DNA of 64,000 nt from Paracoccaceae bacterium (GTDB lineage: Bacteria; Pseudomonadota; Alphaproteobacteria; Rhodobacterales; Rhodobacteraceae), in assembly GCA_021775315.1 (NCBI GenBank), contig JAJFIC010000058.1, positions 1 to 64,000 on the forward strand, read 5' to 3'. Shown here piece after piece: positions 44,863 through 55,712 of this stretch. Position 1 is the stretch's first letter, and every line of letters starts with the position of its first letter. Both the position numbers and the translations under genes were made by a program. The notes beneath the pieces were generated by a model. That model saw nothing but the letters and a program-made list of their open reading frames with translations. It was not told the DNA's origin and made no database searches.

Positions 44863-45242
44863 TACGCTTGCTCCTCGACCTGACGCACTTTGATGGTGAC
44901 CTGAGCGAAAGGCTTCAGGATCTTGCCGAAACGACCGCGCGCACGTGGGCGACCACGTTTCAGGGTCAGGTTTTTGCCAACCCAGGCTTCTGCAACGATC
45001 AGATCGTCCACATCCAGGCCGTGATTGTTTTCAGCGTTGGCAATTGCCGACTGAAGCGTTTTCAGAACGTCTTCAGAGATACGCTTTTTGCTGAACGTCA
45101 AATCGGACAGGGCCGCTTCGACTTTCTTGCCGCGGATCATTTGCGCAACAAGGTTCAGTTTCTGTGGCGATGTGCGCAACATGCGCGATACTGCCATCGC
45201 TTCATTTTCCGCCACGCGGCGAGGTGATTTCGCTTTGCCCAT
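44862..45242 (-). CDS. rplV: 50S ribosomal protein L22
   Basis: A 126-residue protein lining the exit tunnel, with [20 protein letters not shown] and the hairpin loop [18 protein letters not shown]. It starts two bases after rpsS. Confidence 0.97.
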   Translation of the reverse strand: MGKAKSPRRVAENEAMAVSRMLRTSPQKLNLVAQMIRGKKVEAALSDLTFSKKRISEDVLKTLQSAIANAENNHGLDVDDLIVAEAWVGKNLTLKRGRPRARGRFGKILKPFAQVTIKVRQVEEQA

Positions 45243-45244
45243 GA

Positions 45245-45523
45245 CTATTTCCGCTTCGCTTTTTTGTCGGCCGCATGACCGTAATATGTACGGGTCGGCG
45301 AATATTCACCGAATTTCTGACCGATCATTTCCTCGGACACCAGCACGGGAACGTGCTTGCGGCCATTGTAGACACCAAATGTCAGACCCACGAACTGGGG
45401 CAGAATGGTGGACCGGCGTGACCAGATTTTGATAACGTCTTTACGACCCGATTCCCGTGCAGCTTCAGCCTTTTTAAGGATGTGCGCATCAACGAATGGG
45501 CCTTTCCAGTTAGAACGTGACAT
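45245..45523 (-). CDS. rpsS: 30S ribosomal protein S19
   Basis: A 92-residue protein with [20 protein letters not shown] and the [20 protein letters not shown] and [10 protein letters not shown]-type ending (here [19 protein letters not shown]). It follows rplB closely. Confidence 0.97.
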   Translation of the reverse strand: MSRSNWKGPFVDAHILKKAEAARESGRKDVIKIWSRRSTILPQFVGLTFGVYNGRKHVPVLVSEEMIGQKFGEYSPTRTYYGHAADKKAKRK

Positions 45524-45526
45524 AAA

Positions 45527-46369
45527 TTAACGACCCTTCTTTTTCGCGTGGCGCGAACGCAGGATATACTTGCTGGACGGCTTGTTTTTGTTCCGGGTGC
45601 GTGCACCTTTGGTCGGCTTGCCCCATGGGGTAACCGGGTTACGACCACCGGAGGTCCGGCCTTCGCCACCACCATGTGGGTGATCGACCGGGTTCATAAC
45701 AACACCACGAACGGATGGACGGATGCCTTTGTGGCGGTTCCGACCGGCCTTGCCGAGGTTTTGGTTGCTGTTGTCTGGGTTTGATACGGCGCCAACGGTG
45801 GCCATACATTCCTGACGGATAAGCCGAAGCTCGCCCGAGCTTAAGCGAACCTGCGCATAACCACCGTCACGGCCAACGAATTGGCCATAGGTGCCGGCAG
45901 CGCGTGCAATCTGCCCGCCTTTGCCTTGCTTCAGTTCGATGTTGTGAATGATTGTCCCGATCGGCATGCCGGAAAATGGCATCGCATTGCCCGGTTTGAC
46001 GTCGGCCTTGGCCGAAGCAACAACCGAGTCACCAATACCCAGACGCTGTGGCGCCAGAATATAGTTCAGCGTGCCGTCTTCGTATTTGACAAGGGCGATG
46101 AACGCGGTGCGGTTAGGGTCGTATTCGATCCGCTCAACCACGGCTGGCATGTCCAGCTTGTTGCGTTTGAAGTCCACAATACGGTAAAGGCGTTTCGCCC
46201 CCCCGCCTTTGCGGCGCATTGTAATCCGTCCAGAATTGTTCCGTCCGCCATTTTTAGTCAAACCCTCAACAAGGGATTTGACCGGGCGGCCTTTCCAAAG
46301 CTCCGAACGGTCGATCAGAACCAACCCGCGCTGGCCTGGCGTTGTCGGCTTATACGACTTGAGTGCCAT
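45527..46369 (-). CDS. rplB: 50S ribosomal protein L2
   Basis: A 280-residue peptidyl-transferase-centre protein. The diagnostic [20 protein letters not shown] segment near the C-terminus and [20 protein letters not shown] near the N-terminus are present. It lies after rplW, separated by 129 bases holding a hairpin. Confidence 0.98.
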   Translation of the reverse strand: MALKSYKPTTPGQRGLVLIDRSELWKGRPVKSLVEGLTKNGGRNNSGRITMRRKGGGAKRLYRIVDFKRNKLDMPAVVERIEYDPNRTAFIALVKYEDGTLNYILAPQRLGIGDSVVASAKADVKPGNAMPFSGMPIGTIIHNIELKQGKGGQIARAAGTYGQFVGRDGGYAQVRLSSGELRLIRQECMATVGAVSNPDNSNQNLGKAGRNRHKGIRPSVRGVVMNPVDHPHGGGEGRTSGGRNPVTPWGKPTKGARTRNKNKPSSKYILRSRHAKKKGR

Positions 46370-46461
46370 GTTCTCTGTCTTCCGTTTGCTTACGACCCGA
46401 ACCGGGTCTGGTGGTGTACGGCCCCGTAGGTCCGCGTGATTTGATAGTCCTGAAAATCAAA

Positions 46462-46483
46462 CACGGCCCCGCGTGGGGCCGTG
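46462..46483 (-). terminator. Hairpin between rplW and rplB
   Basis: Perfect nine-base arms CACGGCCCC / GGGGCCGTG with a four-base loop. On the minus strand TTTGATTTTC follows, so partial termination is possible; S10 operon genes downstream must still be transcribed. Confidence 0.55.
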
Positions 46484-46498
46484 ATTCGGGCGCTTTTA

Positions 46499-46795
46499 TC
46501 AGAGCCCCGTAGATACGTCGATGGTGTTACCTTCTTCAAGCGTAACATAGGCCTTTTTGACATCCTTGCGTTTGCCTTTGCGGCCCTTAAAGACCTTGAC
46601 CTTGCCTTTGGTGATCGTGGTGTTAACCGCTTTCACCTTGACACCAAACAAACCTTCGACCGCTTCTTTGATCTGTGGTTTATTCGCGCTAATGGACACT
46701 TCAAAAACAACAGCGTTGTTTTCCGATGCCATCGTCGCTTTTTCGGTGATGATCGGCTTGCGGATCACATCGTAAAGTTCAGCTTTCACACTCAT
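46499..46795 (-). CDS. rplW: 50S ribosomal protein L23
   Basis: A 98-residue tunnel-exit protein with [40 protein letters not shown] and [20 protein letters not shown]. It overlaps the end of rplD by four bases. Confidence 0.97.
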   Translation of the reverse strand: MSVKAELYDVIRKPIITEKATMASENNAVVFEVSISANKPQIKEAVEGLFGVKVKAVNTTITKGKVKVFKGRKGKRKDVKKAYVTLEEGNTIDVSTGL

Positions 46796-47412
46796 TTCAG
46801 TCGAGCCTCCAGAGCTTCAACACCGGCTTTTGTCAAAACCAGCGTGTCACGACGCAGAATGTCGTAAACATTGGCACCGGCAGACGGCAGAACATCAACA
46901 TTGTCGATGTTACGTGCAGCCAGCGCAAAGTTTGCGTTCACTTCAGCACCGTCAATAACCAATGTGCGCTTCCAGCCCAGATCCTTGATCGCTTTGGCCA
47001 GAGTCTTGGTCTTGGCTTCGGCCATATCGGCCGCATCCAGAATGACCAACTCGCCAGCCGCAACTTTTGCGGACAAAGCGTGACGCAGACCCAGTTTGCG
47101 GAACTTTTTAGTCAGATCATGTGCGTGGCTACGCGGGGTTGGCCCCTTGTAAACGCCACCACCGCGAAAGATCGGTGCCGAGCGTGCACCGTGGCGTGCG
47201 CCACCTGTGCCTTTTTGGCGATAGATCTTCTTGGTCGAATAGCTGACCTCGGAACGGGTTTTGACCTTGTGCGTGCCAGCCTGACGTTTTGCCAGTTGGT
47301 AACGCACAACGCGGTGCAGGATGTCGGCGCGCGGTTCAAGACCAAAGATTTCGTCGGACAAATCGACGGAACCGGCCTTTTTTGCGTCCAGTTTGATTAC
47401 ATCGGCCTTCAT
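46792..47412 (-). CDS. rplD: 50S ribosomal protein L4
   Basis: A 206-residue protein with [20 protein letters not shown], the conserved [20 protein letters not shown] loop and the ending [15 protein letters not shown]. It overlaps rplC by four bases. L4 can autoregulate the S10 operon in other bacteria, but no leader homolog is recognised here. Confidence 0.97.
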   Translation of the reverse strand: MKADVIKLDAKKAGSVDLSDEIFGLEPRADILHRVVRYQLAKRQAGTHKVKTRSEVSYSTKKIYRQKGTGGARHGARSAPIFRGGGVYKGPTPRSHAHDLTKKFRKLGLRHALSAKVAAGELVILDAADMAEAKTKTLAKAIKDLGWKRTLVIDGAEVNANFALAARNIDNVDVLPSAGANVYDILRRDTLVLTKAGVEALEARLK

Positions 47413-48155
47413 TCTTCTGCGCCTCCCTCTGGAGTTTGGGCGGGGGCTTCAGCCGAGGCTTCGGCAACCGCCGCAACCTGGGCAGACCTAAGGGCCGCCG
47501 GGAAAGGAAGACCATCAGGGGCCTTCTTTTTCACAGAGTCCTTAACAGTCACCCAACCACCTTTGGAGCCGGGAACAGCGCCTTTGATCATGATAAGACC
47601 ACGATCAATGTCGGTGCGGACCACTTCCAGGTTTTGCGTGGTAACACGAGCAGCGCCCATGTGACCGGCCATTTTCTTGCCTTTGAAAACCTTACCGGGT
47701 TCCTGACACTGGCCGGTTGAACCGTGCGAACGGTGCGAAACAGATACACCGTGCGTCGCGCGCAAACCTTTAAAGTTGTGCCGTTTCATCGCACCGGCAA
47801 AACCTTTACCGATGGATGTCCCCGCGACGTCCACTTTCTGACCTTCCAGAAAATGGTTCGCAGTGATTTCTTCGCCAACCTCGATCAGATTGTCAGGGCT
47901 AACGCGGAACTCGGCGATCTTGCGCTTGGGTTCAACCTTAGCGATGGCAAAATGCCCCCGCATTGCGGCCGATGTGCGTTTGGCTTTCGCCGCACCGCAC
48001 CCAAGCTGAACAGCTGAATAGCCGTCTTTGTCGCTGGTACGCTGGGCAACAACCTGCAGGTTTTCCATTTGCAAAACGGTCACAGGAATCTGTTTTCCGT
48101 CTTCCAAGAAAAGCCGGGTCATGCCCATTTTCTTTGCTATAATTCCAGAGCGCAT
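47409..48155 (-). CDS. rplC: 50S ribosomal protein L3
   Basis: A 248-residue protein starting [20 protein letters not shown], with [40 protein letters not shown] and an Ala/Glu-rich tail. It follows rpsJ by 18 bases. Confidence 0.98.
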   Translation of the reverse strand: MRSGIIAKKMGMTRLFLEDGKQIPVTVLQMENLQVVAQRTSDKDGYSAVQLGCGAAKAKRTSAAMRGHFAIAKVEPKRKIAEFRVSPDNLIEVGEEITANHFLEGQKVDVAGTSIGKGFAGAMKRHNFKGLRATHGVSVSHRSHGSTGQCQEPGKVFKGKKMAGHMGAARVTTQNLEVVRTDIDRGLIMIKGAVPGSKGGWVTVKDSVKKKAPDGLPFPAALRSAQVAAVAEASAEAPAQTPEGGAEE

Positions 48156-48173
48156 AATTCTGATGCCCCCCCC

Positions 48174-48482
48174 TTACAACTTGATCTCGACATCCACGCC
48201 AGCCGCGAGGTCGAGCTTCATAAGCGCGTCCACTGTCTGGGGGGTCGGATCAACGATGTCTAAAAGACGCTTATGCGTCCGGATCTCAAATTGTTCACGG
48301 GCTTTCTTGTTCACGTGAGGTGAACGCAGAACCGTAAACTTTTCAATCTTGCGCGGCAGCGGGATCGGGCCACGCACAGTGGCGCCCGTCCGTTTGGCCG
48401 TGTTCACGATTTCCTGTGTGCTGGCATCCAGTACACGGTAATCGAAGGCCTTAAGCCGGATTCGAATGTTTTGACCTTGCAT
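48174..48482 (-). CDS. rpsJ: 30S ribosomal protein S10
   Basis: A 102-residue protein with [40 protein letters not shown] and [20 protein letters not shown]. It is the first gene of the S10 segment, 80 bases after tuf with a hairpin between. Confidence 0.98.
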   Translation of the reverse strand: MQGQNIRIRLKAFDYRVLDASTQEIVNTAKRTGATVRGPIPLPRKIEKFTVLRSPHVNKKAREQFEIRTHKRLLDIVDPTPQTVDALMKLDLAAGVDVEIKL

Positions 48483-48517
48483 TGTAATGCCTCTTTCGGG
48501 CTGCAGGTTTCAAGTCA

Positions 48518-48541
48518 GTGGCGGGGGCAATCCCCCGCCAC
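48518..48541 (-). terminator. Hairpin between tuf and rpsJ
   Basis: Perfect ten-base arms GTGGCGGGGG / CCCCCGCCAC with a four-base loop just after tuf. No T tract follows, so it may protect the abundant tuf mRNA end or mark a processing site rather than a full terminator. Confidence 0.55.
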
Positions 48542-48562
48542 GGGGTTCAGCAGTCGAGTGCG

Positions 48563-49738
48563 TTACTCGATGATCTTGGATACAACACCCGAGCCAACAG
48601 TCCGGCCACCTTCGCGGATCGCGAAGCGCAGGCTTTCTTCCATGGCAATCGGTGCAATCAGCTCTACGCTGAATTTCAGGTTGTCGCCTGGCATCACCAT
48701 TTCCGTACCTTCGGGCAGTTCAACCGTGCCTGTCACGTCGGTTGTGCGGAAATAGAACTGTGGACGGTAGTTCTTGAAGAACGGCGTATGACGGCCACCC
48801 TCTTCCTTGGTCAAGATATAGACCTCGGCTTCGAACTTGGTGTGTGGCTTAACCGAACCTGGCTTAACCAGAACCTGGCCACGCTCAACCGCGTCACGGT
48901 CGATACCACGCAGAAGCGCGCCGATGTTGTCGCCAGCCTCTCCGCGATCCAGCAATTTGCGGAACATTTCAACGCCGGTACAAATGGTCTTCGTGGTGTC
49001 TTTGATACCAACGATTTCCAGTTCGTCGCCAACATTAACAACACCGCGTTCAATCCGACCGGTTACAACTGTACCACGACCCGAAATCGAGAAAACATCT
49101 TCGATTGGCATCAGGAATGGCAGGTCAATTGCACGCTCAGGCTGCGGAATGTATGCGTCAACAGCGGCCATCAGTTCGGCAATCTTTTCGGAACCGATTT
49201 CGTCGTTTTTACCTTCGAGAGCAGCCAGAGCCGAACCCATAACGATAGGAATGTCATCGCCCGGGTAATCATACTCGTTCAGCAGTTCACGGATTTCCAT
49301 TTCAACCAGTTCAAGCAGTTCGTCATCGTCGACCTGATCAACTTTGTTCATGAAAACAACCATGTAAGGGATGCCAACCTGGCGGCCCAGCAGGATGTGC
49401 TCGCGCGTTTGCGGCATAGGGCCGTCGGCTGCGGAAACAACCAGAATGGCGCCGTCCATTTGTGCCGCACCAGTGATCATGTTTTTCACATAGTCAGCGT
49501 GGCCTGGGCAATCAACGTGGGCGTAGTGACGGTTTTCCGTCTCATACTCAACGTGGGCGGTCGAGATGGTTATGCCACGTGCTTTCTCTTCCGGTGCGGA
49601 ATCGATGGTGTCATAATCCTGAAAATCACCAAACTGCTTGGTGATCGCCGCTGTCAGCGTCGTCTTGCCGTGGTCAACGTGACCGATTGTGCCGATGTTG
49701 CAATGCGGCTTATTGCGTTCAAACTTTTCTTTTGCCAT
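48563..49738 (-). CDS. tuf: Elongation factor Tu
   Basis: A 391-residue GTPase delivering aminoacyl-tRNA. G1 ([10 protein letters not shown]), G3 (DCPGHADYV), G4 (NKVD) and domain 2/3 sequences are normal. ATG 49738 with GGAGG upstream gives the standard [20 protein letters not shown] start; an ATG at 49756 would add six residues. It follows fusA as usual. Confidence 0.98.
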   Translation of the reverse strand: MAKEKFERNKPHCNIGTIGHVDHGKTTLTAAITKQFGDFQDYDTIDSAPEEKARGITISTAHVEYETENRHYAHVDCPGHADYVKNMITGAAQMDGAILVVSAADGPMPQTREHILLGRQVGIPYMVVFMNKVDQVDDDELLELVEMEIRELLNEYDYPGDDIPIVMGSALAALEGKNDEIGSEKIAELMAAVDAYIPQPERAIDLPFLMPIEDVFSISGRGTVVTGRIERGVVNVGDELEIVGIKDTTKTICTGVEMFRKLLDRGEAGDNIGALLRGIDRDAVERGQVLVKPGSVKPHTKFEAEVYILTKEEGGRHTPFFKNYRPQFYFRTTDVTGTVELPEGTEMVMPGDNLKFSVELIAPIAMEESLRFAIREGGRTVGSGVVSKIIE

Positions 49739-49789
49739 TGTACTGGCCTCCGTCAAATTCGGTCAGGAGCCTGACCTGTTGCTTTCAGA

Positions 49790-51907
49790 TCAGGCGAACT
49801 TTGCCTGGATTTCGTCTGAGATGTTCTGTGGAACACTATCGTAATGCGAGAACTGCATAGAGAAGTTCGCGCGGCCCGACGACATGGATCGAAGGGTATT
49901 GATGTAGCCAAACATATTGGCCAGCGGGACATTTGCGTCAATGGCGATTGCATTGCCGCGCGTATCCTGCCCCTGAACCATCCCGCGACGGGATGTCAGA
50001 TCGCCGATGATGCCGCCGGTATATTCTTCCGGAGTGACAACTTCGACCTTCATGATTGGCTCCAACATTTTGGCGCCAGCTTTACGCAGACCTTCACGCA
50101 TACCCATCCGGCCAGCGATTTCAAATGCCATGACGCTACTATCAACGTCGTGGAATTTACCGTCGATCAGGGCAACTTTGAAATCAATCACGGGGAAACC
50201 AGCCAAGGGGCCGCTATCCATGACAGATTCGATGCCTTTTTCCACGCCCGGAATGTATTCTTTCGGGATGGAACCACCAACGATTTTGCTTTCAAAGCTG
50301 TAACCTTCGCCCGGCTCTACCGGCGAAATGACCATTTTCACTTCGGCGAACTGACCTGAACCACCCGACTGCTTCTTGTGGGTGTAGGAAATTTCAGCCT
50401 CGTGCGAAATCGTCTCGCGGTAAGCAACCTGTGGCGCACCAATGTTTGCCTCAACCTTGAATTCGCGCTTCAGACGGTCAACCAGGATGTCGAGGTGAAG
50501 CTCGCCCATGCCCTTCATGATTGTCTGACCGGATTCAAAATCGGTTTCAACGCGGAACGATGGATCCTCGGCAGCCAGACGGGCCAGACCTGTGGACATT
50601 TTTTCCTGGTCGGCTTTGGTCTTTGGCTCAACCGCGATTTCAATCACCGGATCGGGGAAAGTCATCGTTTCCAGAACCACAGGGTCTTTGTCGGAACAAA
50701 GCGTATCACCTGTTGTCGTGGCTTTCAGACCGGCCAGCGCGATAATGTCGCCTGCGAACGCTTCCGTGATTTCTTCACGGTCGTTGGAGTGCATCATCAT
50801 CATCCGGCCAACGCGCTCTTTCTTCTCCTTGGTGGAGTTGAGCATCGCATCGCCCTTGGTCAGCGTACCGGAATAGATCCGTGTGAATGTCAGCGTACCA
50901 ACAAACGGGTCGTTCATGATTTTGAACGCAAGGCCCGAAAACGGCATGTCGTCATCGGCGCGGCGTACAATGTCACGGGTTTCTGTTTCATCGCCGGGTT
51001 TGAAGCCCAGATAATCAACAACGTCCAGTGGTGTCGGCAGAAAGTCGATCACGGCGTTCAGCAGCGGCTGGACACCTTTGTTCTTAAACGCGGAACCGGC
51101 CAGAATAGGCACAAACGTCATGGCAATCGTACCCTTGCGGATCAGCTTGCGCAGCGTGTCCACATCAGGTTCGGTGCCGTCAAGATAGGCCTCCATGACA
51201 TCGTCGTCCATTTCGACGGCCATTTCGATCATCTCGGCGCGCATTTCGTCAGCTTTGTCTTTCAGGCTGTCGCGCACAGGACGGAGTTCCCAGGATGCAC
51301 CAAGATCTTCACCAGCCCAAACCCATTCTTCCATGGTGATCAGATCAACGATGCCTTCAAGTTCGGTTTCAGAACCGATGGGCAACTGGATCGGCATTGG
51401 GTTGCCGGCCACACGTGTTTTGATCATGTCAACGCAGTTGAAAAAGTCAGCGCCGATCTTGTCCATCTTGTTGACGAACACAATGCGCGGAACCTTGTAC
51501 CGGTCGGCCTGACGCCAAACGGTTTCAGTCTGCGGCTCAACACCTGCGTTCGCATCAAGCAGCGCAACCGCGCCATCAAGAACGGCCAGCGAGCGTTCAA
51601 CTTCAATGGTGAAGTCAACGTGGCCCGGTGTGTCGATGATGTTCAGGCGGTGCTTGCCGGATTGGGCAGTCGTGCCGTCTGTTGTGCGTTCCCAGAATGT
51701 TGTGGTCGCAGCAGACGTAATCGTAATGCCACGCTCTTGCTCTTGCTCCATCCAGTCCATGGTGGCGGCGCCATCATGCACTTCGCCGATGTTGTGGGAC
51801 TTACCTGTATAATACAGAATCCGCTCGGTGCAGGTAGTTTTACCCGCATCGATATGCGCCATAATCCCAAAGTTACGGTAATGGTCGAGGTTGTATTCGC
51901 GTGCCAT
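49790..51907 (-). CDS. fusA: Elongation factor G
   Basis: A 705-residue translocation GTPase. [19 protein letters not shown] (G1), [11 protein letters not shown] (switch I), DTPGHVDF (G3) and [10 protein letters not shown] (G4) are present with the complete five-domain length. It lies between rpsG and tuf in the str operon. Confidence 0.98.
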   Translation of the reverse strand: MAREYNLDHYRNFGIMAHIDAGKTTCTERILYYTGKSHNIGEVHDGAATMDWMEQEQERGITITSAATTTFWERTTDGTTAQSGKHRLNIIDTPGHVDFTIEVERSLAVLDGAVALLDANAGVEPQTETVWRQADRYKVPRIVFVNKMDKIGADFFNCVDMIKTRVAGNPMPIQLPIGSETELEGIVDLITMEEWVWAGEDLGASWELRPVRDSLKDKADEMRAEMIEMAVEMDDDVMEAYLDGTEPDVDTLRKLIRKGTIAMTFVPILAGSAFKNKGVQPLLNAVIDFLPTPLDVVDYLGFKPGDETETRDIVRRADDDMPFSGLAFKIMNDPFVGTLTFTRIYSGTLTKGDAMLNSTKEKKERVGRMMMMHSNDREEITEAFAGDIIALAGLKATTTGDTLCSDKDPVVLETMTFPDPVIEIAVEPKTKADQEKMSTGLARLAAEDPSFRVETDFESGQTIMKGMGELHLDILVDRLKREFKVEANIGAPQVAYRETISHEAEISYTHKKQSGGSGQFAEVKMVISPVEPGEGYSFESKIVGGSIPKEYIPGVEKGIESVMDSGPLAGFPVIDFKVALIDGKFHDVDSSVMAFEIAGRMGMREGLRKAGAKMLEPIMKVEVVTPEEYTGGIIGDLTSRRGMVQGQDTRGNAIAIDANVPLANMFGYINTLRSMSSGRANFSMQFSHYDSVPQNISDEIQAKFA

Positions 51908-51929
51908 CTGATTGAGCCTTTAAAGTCTT

Positions 51930-52400
51930 TTACCAGCGATAATGGCTAAAGGCTTTGTTTGCCTCGGCCATCTTGTGTGTATCTTCGCGTTTCTTAACGG
52001 CAGAACCACGGGAACCGACAGCGTCCAGCAATTCGGATGCAAGACGTTCTTCCATGGTGTTTTCGTTGCGCGAACGCGACGCTTTGATCAACCAACGGAT
52101 TGCCAGTGCTTCACGGCGTTCCGGGCGAACTTCAACCGGGATCTGATAGGTTGCACCACCAACCCGACGCGAGCGAACCTCGACCGACGGTTTGATGTTC
52201 TCTAGGGCTTCATGGAAGACCTCGATTGGCGCGCGCTTCAGCTTGCCTTCAACCCGATCAAGTGCACCGTAAACGATACGCTCGGCGGCGGATTTTTTGC
52301 CGTCCAGCATCAGGTTGTTCATAAATTTGGTCAGCACGGTGTCGCCAAATTTGGCGTCCGGCAGAATTTCACGTTTTTCGGCGCGATGGCGACGGGACAT
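51930..52400 (-). CDS. rpsG: 30S ribosomal protein S7
   Basis: A 156-residue head protein with [20 protein letters not shown] and [20 protein letters not shown] and the ending [10 protein letters not shown]. It follows rpsL by 12 bases. Confidence 0.98.
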   Translation of the reverse strand: MSRRHRAEKREILPDAKFGDTVLTKFMNNLMLDGKKSAAERIVYGALDRVEGKLKRAPIEVFHEALENIKPSVEVRSRRVGGATYQIPVEVRPERREALAIRWLIKASRSRNENTMEERLASELLDAVGSRGSAVKKREDTHKMAEANKAFSHYRW

Positions 52401-52412
52401 GAGGGTATCTCC

Positions 52413-52784
52413 TTATTTCGGACGCTTGGCGCCGTATTTCGAACGACGCTGACGACGGTCTTTCACGCCCTGGGTATCCAGAACACCACGCAGAACGTGA
52501 TAACGAACACCCGGAAGGTCTTTTACCCGGCCACCACGGATCAAAACGACCGAGTGCTCCTGAAGGTTGTGACTTTCACCAGGGATGTACGAGATAACCT
52601 CGAACCCGTTGGTCAGGCGAACCTTGGCCACTTTCCGCATAGCGGAGTTCGGCTTTTTCGGCGTTGTTGTATATACGCGCGTACAGACACCACGCTTTTG
52701 CGGACAAGCCTGCAAATGCATGGACTTCTGGCGTTTTACTTTTGGCTGCCGCGGTTTGCGGATCAGCTGTTGGATCGTTGGCAT
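52413..52784 (-). CDS. rpsL: 30S ribosomal protein S12
   Basis: A 123-residue decoding-centre protein with [20 protein letters not shown], the [19 protein letters not shown] stretch and [20 protein letters not shown]. The two lysine regions where streptomycin resistance arises look wild type. It is the first gene of the large cluster. Confidence 0.98.
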   Translation of the reverse strand: MPTIQQLIRKPRQPKVKRQKSMHLQACPQKRGVCTRVYTTTPKKPNSAMRKVAKVRLTNGFEVISYIPGESHNLQEHSVVLIRGGRVKDLPGVRYHVLRGVLDTQGVKDRRQRRSKYGAKRPK

Positions 52785-52983
52785 TCGGCGTTACCCCGTT
52801 CTACCCGTTTCATACTCATTCAGGCGCAATGTCTTATGACAACGCACCAAAACCGCCAGTGTCCCGATATCGTGGGCTACCGCGGCTTGTTTTCCAGAGG
52901 ATCGTGACAAAAGCCAGGATCTTGACTGCCAAATTGTGGCTTTGACTACGGATCGATTGTTAACATCGACCGCAATTAGCGCG

Positions 52984-53012
52984 CGTATAGGGGGAATCAT
53001 AATCCTTGTCAA
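52984..53012 (-). promoter_or_regulatory. Strong promoter of the str operon (rpsL)
   Basis: On the minus strand a perfect TTGACA and TATACG are separated by 17 bases, about 200 bases upstream of rpsL. The leader between is non-coding. This is the best sigma70 match in the window. Confidence 0.75.
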
Positions 53013-53083
53013 CAGCACCTGACCCTTGCCTGCGCGTCCCTTTGGTGAAAAGCTACGCCAAAAGAAGACGGGCAGTTAAACAC

Positions 53084-53896
53084 ATGAATGGTCAGGATAT
53101 GCAAGTCGTCGGATTGTGCCGATTTTCCTATCCGGCAATCGGCGGCTACAAGATCAATCACGACACGATCGAGGACCGCAAAGCCTTTCTTTACGACGAA
53201 GATCGCATCGCTGAAAGGTTCCGGTATTTCGAGGCGCTGACCCTACCCGCCCTGCGCGCCCAGACCGACCCCGATTTCACCTTTATCGTGGTCACGGGCG
53301 ATGATTTGCCAGCGCCACAGATGGAACGGTTGCAGGACTTGCTGGCGGATATTCCACAGGCAGATATCCAGCCGACCGCACCGGGCCAGCACCGCGCCGT
53401 GATGCAAAGCGCTATTAACGCCGCACTGAAAAACAACGCCGCCCCCAGTCTGCAATTCCGCCTTGATGACGACGACGCCGTCAGCAGGTTTTTTGTCGAA
53501 CGCCTGCGCGAAACGGCAACCGATTGTGCCGCACTGATCCGCGACAACCGCCACCTGACCATTGATTTTTCTAAGGGCTATCTGGTGCGCCCGGACAGTC
53601 AGGGCATTTTCGCACGCGCGGTGAATGTGCCGCTGTGGACTCCGGCGCTGGCCATGGTGGTGCATCCCGACAGCCGGCAAACCGTGATGAACTACAGCCA
53701 CGTGCGGATGCCGCAATTCATGCCGCGCCTGTCCTTGCCGCACGAAGATATGTTTATCCGTGGTCAAAGCCCGCAAAACGGTTCGGCCCTGCAAGCGGGC
53801 GAGGTTACGTTGCTCGATGCCGAAGGCGAGGCGCAATTCAAGCAGGTGTTTGACATCAATTCCGACACCGTGCGCCAGATATTTGCTGCGGCCTAG
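53084..53896 (+). CDS. Putative rhamnosyltransferase-like glycosyltransferase, copy 1
   Basis: A 270-residue protein with VVGLCRFSYPAIGG near the start, YDEDRIAERFRYFEALTLPA, and the acidic motif RLDDDDAVS, followed by FSKGYLVRP. The layout fits the putative rhamnosyl transferase family (PF11316). The donor and acceptor are unknown. ATG 53084 or ATG 53099 may start it. A paralog with the same motifs lies at 54774-55583. It converges with the EamA gene and overlaps it by four bases. Confidence 0.78.
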   Translation: MNGQDMQVVGLCRFSYPAIGGYKINHDTIEDRKAFLYDEDRIAERFRYFEALTLPALRAQTDPDFTFIVVTGDDLPAPQMERLQDLLADIPQADIQPTAPGQHRAVMQSAINAALKNNAAPSLQFRLDDDDAVSRFFVERLRETATDCAALIRDNRHLTIDFSKGYLVRPDSQGIFARAVNVPLWTPALAMVVHPDSRQTVMNYSHVRMPQFMPRLSLPHEDMFIRGQSPQNGSALQAGEVTLLDAEGEAQFKQVFDINSDTVRQIFAAA

Positions 53897-54777
53897 CGGT
53901 TCTGCATTTTGTTGATCTGTCTTTCGCGGTAAAAAGTATAGACACCCATACCGATTACAATCGTGCTGCCGATCAGGGTCCATGTATCAGGCACTTCGTT
54001 GAACACAAGTATGCCAAGCACAATCGCCCAGATCAGGGCCGTATAGCGAAACGGTGCAGAAAACGAAATCTCACCGACCCGCATCACCATGATGCTGAAC
54101 AAATACCCTGCGATGATGAAAATCGACGCCCCGCCAAGCAATCCCATCGCGCGCGGTGTGACCGGTTGCCAGTCAGCAAAGGCGGTCATAACCGCGCCAA
54201 GCAATGTAATCGCAATGGCGGTAATCAAGGCCACCGACATCGAAGGGACATTGGCACTTAACCGGCGGGTCGACAAATCGCGCACCACAATAAAAGCGAC
54301 GGCGATCAGGGCAAGAACTGAGTAGTAATCAAACCCATCGGTTCCCGGTCGCACGATCAGCATGACACCGACAAACCCGACTGAAATCGCCAGATACCGC
54401 CGCCAGCCGACTTTTTCGCCAAAAAAAATCGCCCCGGCCAGCGTGATCGCCAGCGGCAGGGATTGCAGGATCGACGTGACATTGGCAATCGGCATATGAA
54501 ACAGCGCGTTCAGAAAAAACACGGTCGCCCCGACCTCGCCGATCAGTCGCAAAAAGATCACGCCCCAGTCTTTGCGCGGGATGCGGATTTTCAACGCCCC
54601 CTGATAAATCGCAAGCGCCGCGATCATCACTGAGGTCATCAATCCGCGCAGCAGCACCGCCTGAAACAGCGGCAATTCATCTGCCACGGATTTGATACAC
54701 ACATCATTCAGGGTAAAGGCCGCCATCGACAGCATCATCAGAACGGCGCCGCGCATATTATCAGTTTTACCCATCAC
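53893..54777 (-). CDS. EamA/DMT-family transporter
   Basis: A 294-residue ten-helix transporter with MRGAVLMMLSMAAFTLNDVC at helix 1, MPIANVTSILQSLPLAITLA in repeat 1 and the second EamA repeat near SFSAPFRYTALIWAIVLGIL. The substrate is unknown. Its start overlaps the end of the upstream glycosyltransferase by four bases, so the two are coupled. Confidence 0.88.
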   Translation of the reverse strand: MMGKTDNMRGAVLMMLSMAAFTLNDVCIKSVADELPLFQAVLLRGLMTSVMIAALAIYQGALKIRIPRKDWGVIFLRLIGEVGATVFFLNALFHMPIANVTSILQSLPLAITLAGAIFFGEKVGWRRYLAISVGFVGVMLIVRPGTDGFDYYSVLALIAVAFIVVRDLSTRRLSANVPSMSVALITAIAITLLGAVMTAFADWQPVTPRAMGLLGGASIFIIAGYLFSIMVMRVGEISFSAPFRYTALIWAIVLGILVFNEVPDTWTLIGSTIVIGMGVYTFYRERQINKMQNR

Positions 54778-55583
54778 AAGGCCTGCAATTCTGACAGGCC
54801 AATGGCAAAATGATCTTGCAGCGTGCGGGCGATCTGATCCGCGTCCTGTTCCTTGCTGCGCCCCATGATCGTCGGGTTGGAATCATTGTCGATATGGATG
54901 GCCCGGATATAGGCCGGGGTCACAGCATCGCTGAACGTGTTGAAAAACTGCGGCAAAAAGCGGTGGTTGCGGGCGTAAATATTGTCGGGGTGATTTGCCG
55001 GAACCATCAGCGCACTTCCCACGCTCAGAGGCGCGCGCTCGACCGCATCAAACACCTCGTTTTCGCCGGGCGAAACACGCACGTAATAGCCTTTGTTAAA
55101 AGCAATCGCCACCGGGGTTTCATCGCTGCAAAACGGTTGCAGATCACGCGCGACGGTTTTCAGCCGGGCGATATAATTCAGATCAACCGCATCGTCATCA
55201 TCCAGCCGGAAACTGGTGCGGTGGCTAAAGCCATCCTGCGGCACCGTGGCAAAGGCACTTTTTTGAGCGGGGTAATGATGACGCGCGCGTTCGGCAAAAA
55301 TGCGGGCATCGCCAAGCGGGGCAATCAGGCGCGCCAGATGATCCCGCGCAGCCACAGGCATATTTTCCCCGATCAGAAACAGACAGGTGAAATCGCCATC
55401 AGTTTGCGCCAGCAAAGACGGCAGACACAGGGCCTGAAACAGATAAAACCGCCGTTCCAGCCGGTCCGGGTCATACAACATCGCCTCGGCCTGTTCGGCA
55501 TCGGGCGCTCCGCGTTTGAAACCGCTAAGTGCCGGATAGGAAAACCGGATAAGCCCGACGATCTGGTTGTTGAATTCTGGCAC
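54774..55583 (-). CDS. Putative rhamnosyltransferase-like glycosyltransferase, copy 2
   Basis: A 269-residue paralog of the gene at 53084-53896. Shared features are IVGLIRFSYPALSGF, LYDPDRLERRFYLFQALCLP, TSFRLDDDDAVDL and AFNKGYYVRV. It ends in FAIGLSELQAL. It is the first of a two-gene unit with the EamA transporter, downstream of rpoC but separated from it by a terminator. Sequences are clearly diverged, so the duplication is not recent. Confidence 0.78.
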   Translation of the reverse strand: MPEFNNQIVGLIRFSYPALSGFKRGAPDAEQAEAMLYDPDRLERRFYLFQALCLPSLLAQTDGDFTCLFLIGENMPVAARDHLARLIAPLGDARIFAERARHHYPAQKSAFATVPQDGFSHRTSFRLDDDDAVDLNYIARLKTVARDLQPFCSDETPVAIAFNKGYYVRVSPGENEVFDAVERAPLSVGSALMVPANHPDNIYARNHRFLPQFFNTFSDAVTPAYIRAIHIDNDSNPTIMGRSKEQDADQIARTLQDHFAIGLSELQAL

Positions 55584-55654
55584 GCCGCTGCTCTCCTAAG
55601 CGATATCGCCAAACCGTAGCCTTTTCGTCAGATCAGCAAAAGCGATACTTACCA

Positions 55655-55690
55655 AAAACAAAAACCCCCACCGTTTCCGGCAGGGGTTTT
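55655..55690 (-). terminator. Rho-independent terminator after rpoC
   Basis: On the minus strand AAAACCCCTGCCG-GAAA-CGGTGGGGGTTTT forms a hairpin (one mismatch), followed by TGTTTTTG. It ends the rpoBC transcript. Confidence 0.88.
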
Positions 55691-55712
55691 AAGATGTCTA
55701 TGGCAGGTTGCC

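Noticed and set aside
50378-51949. Long open frame on the plus strand opposite fusA
   Set aside because: It is the antisense frame of a strongly conserved gene with biased codons; no ribosome-binding site or domain.
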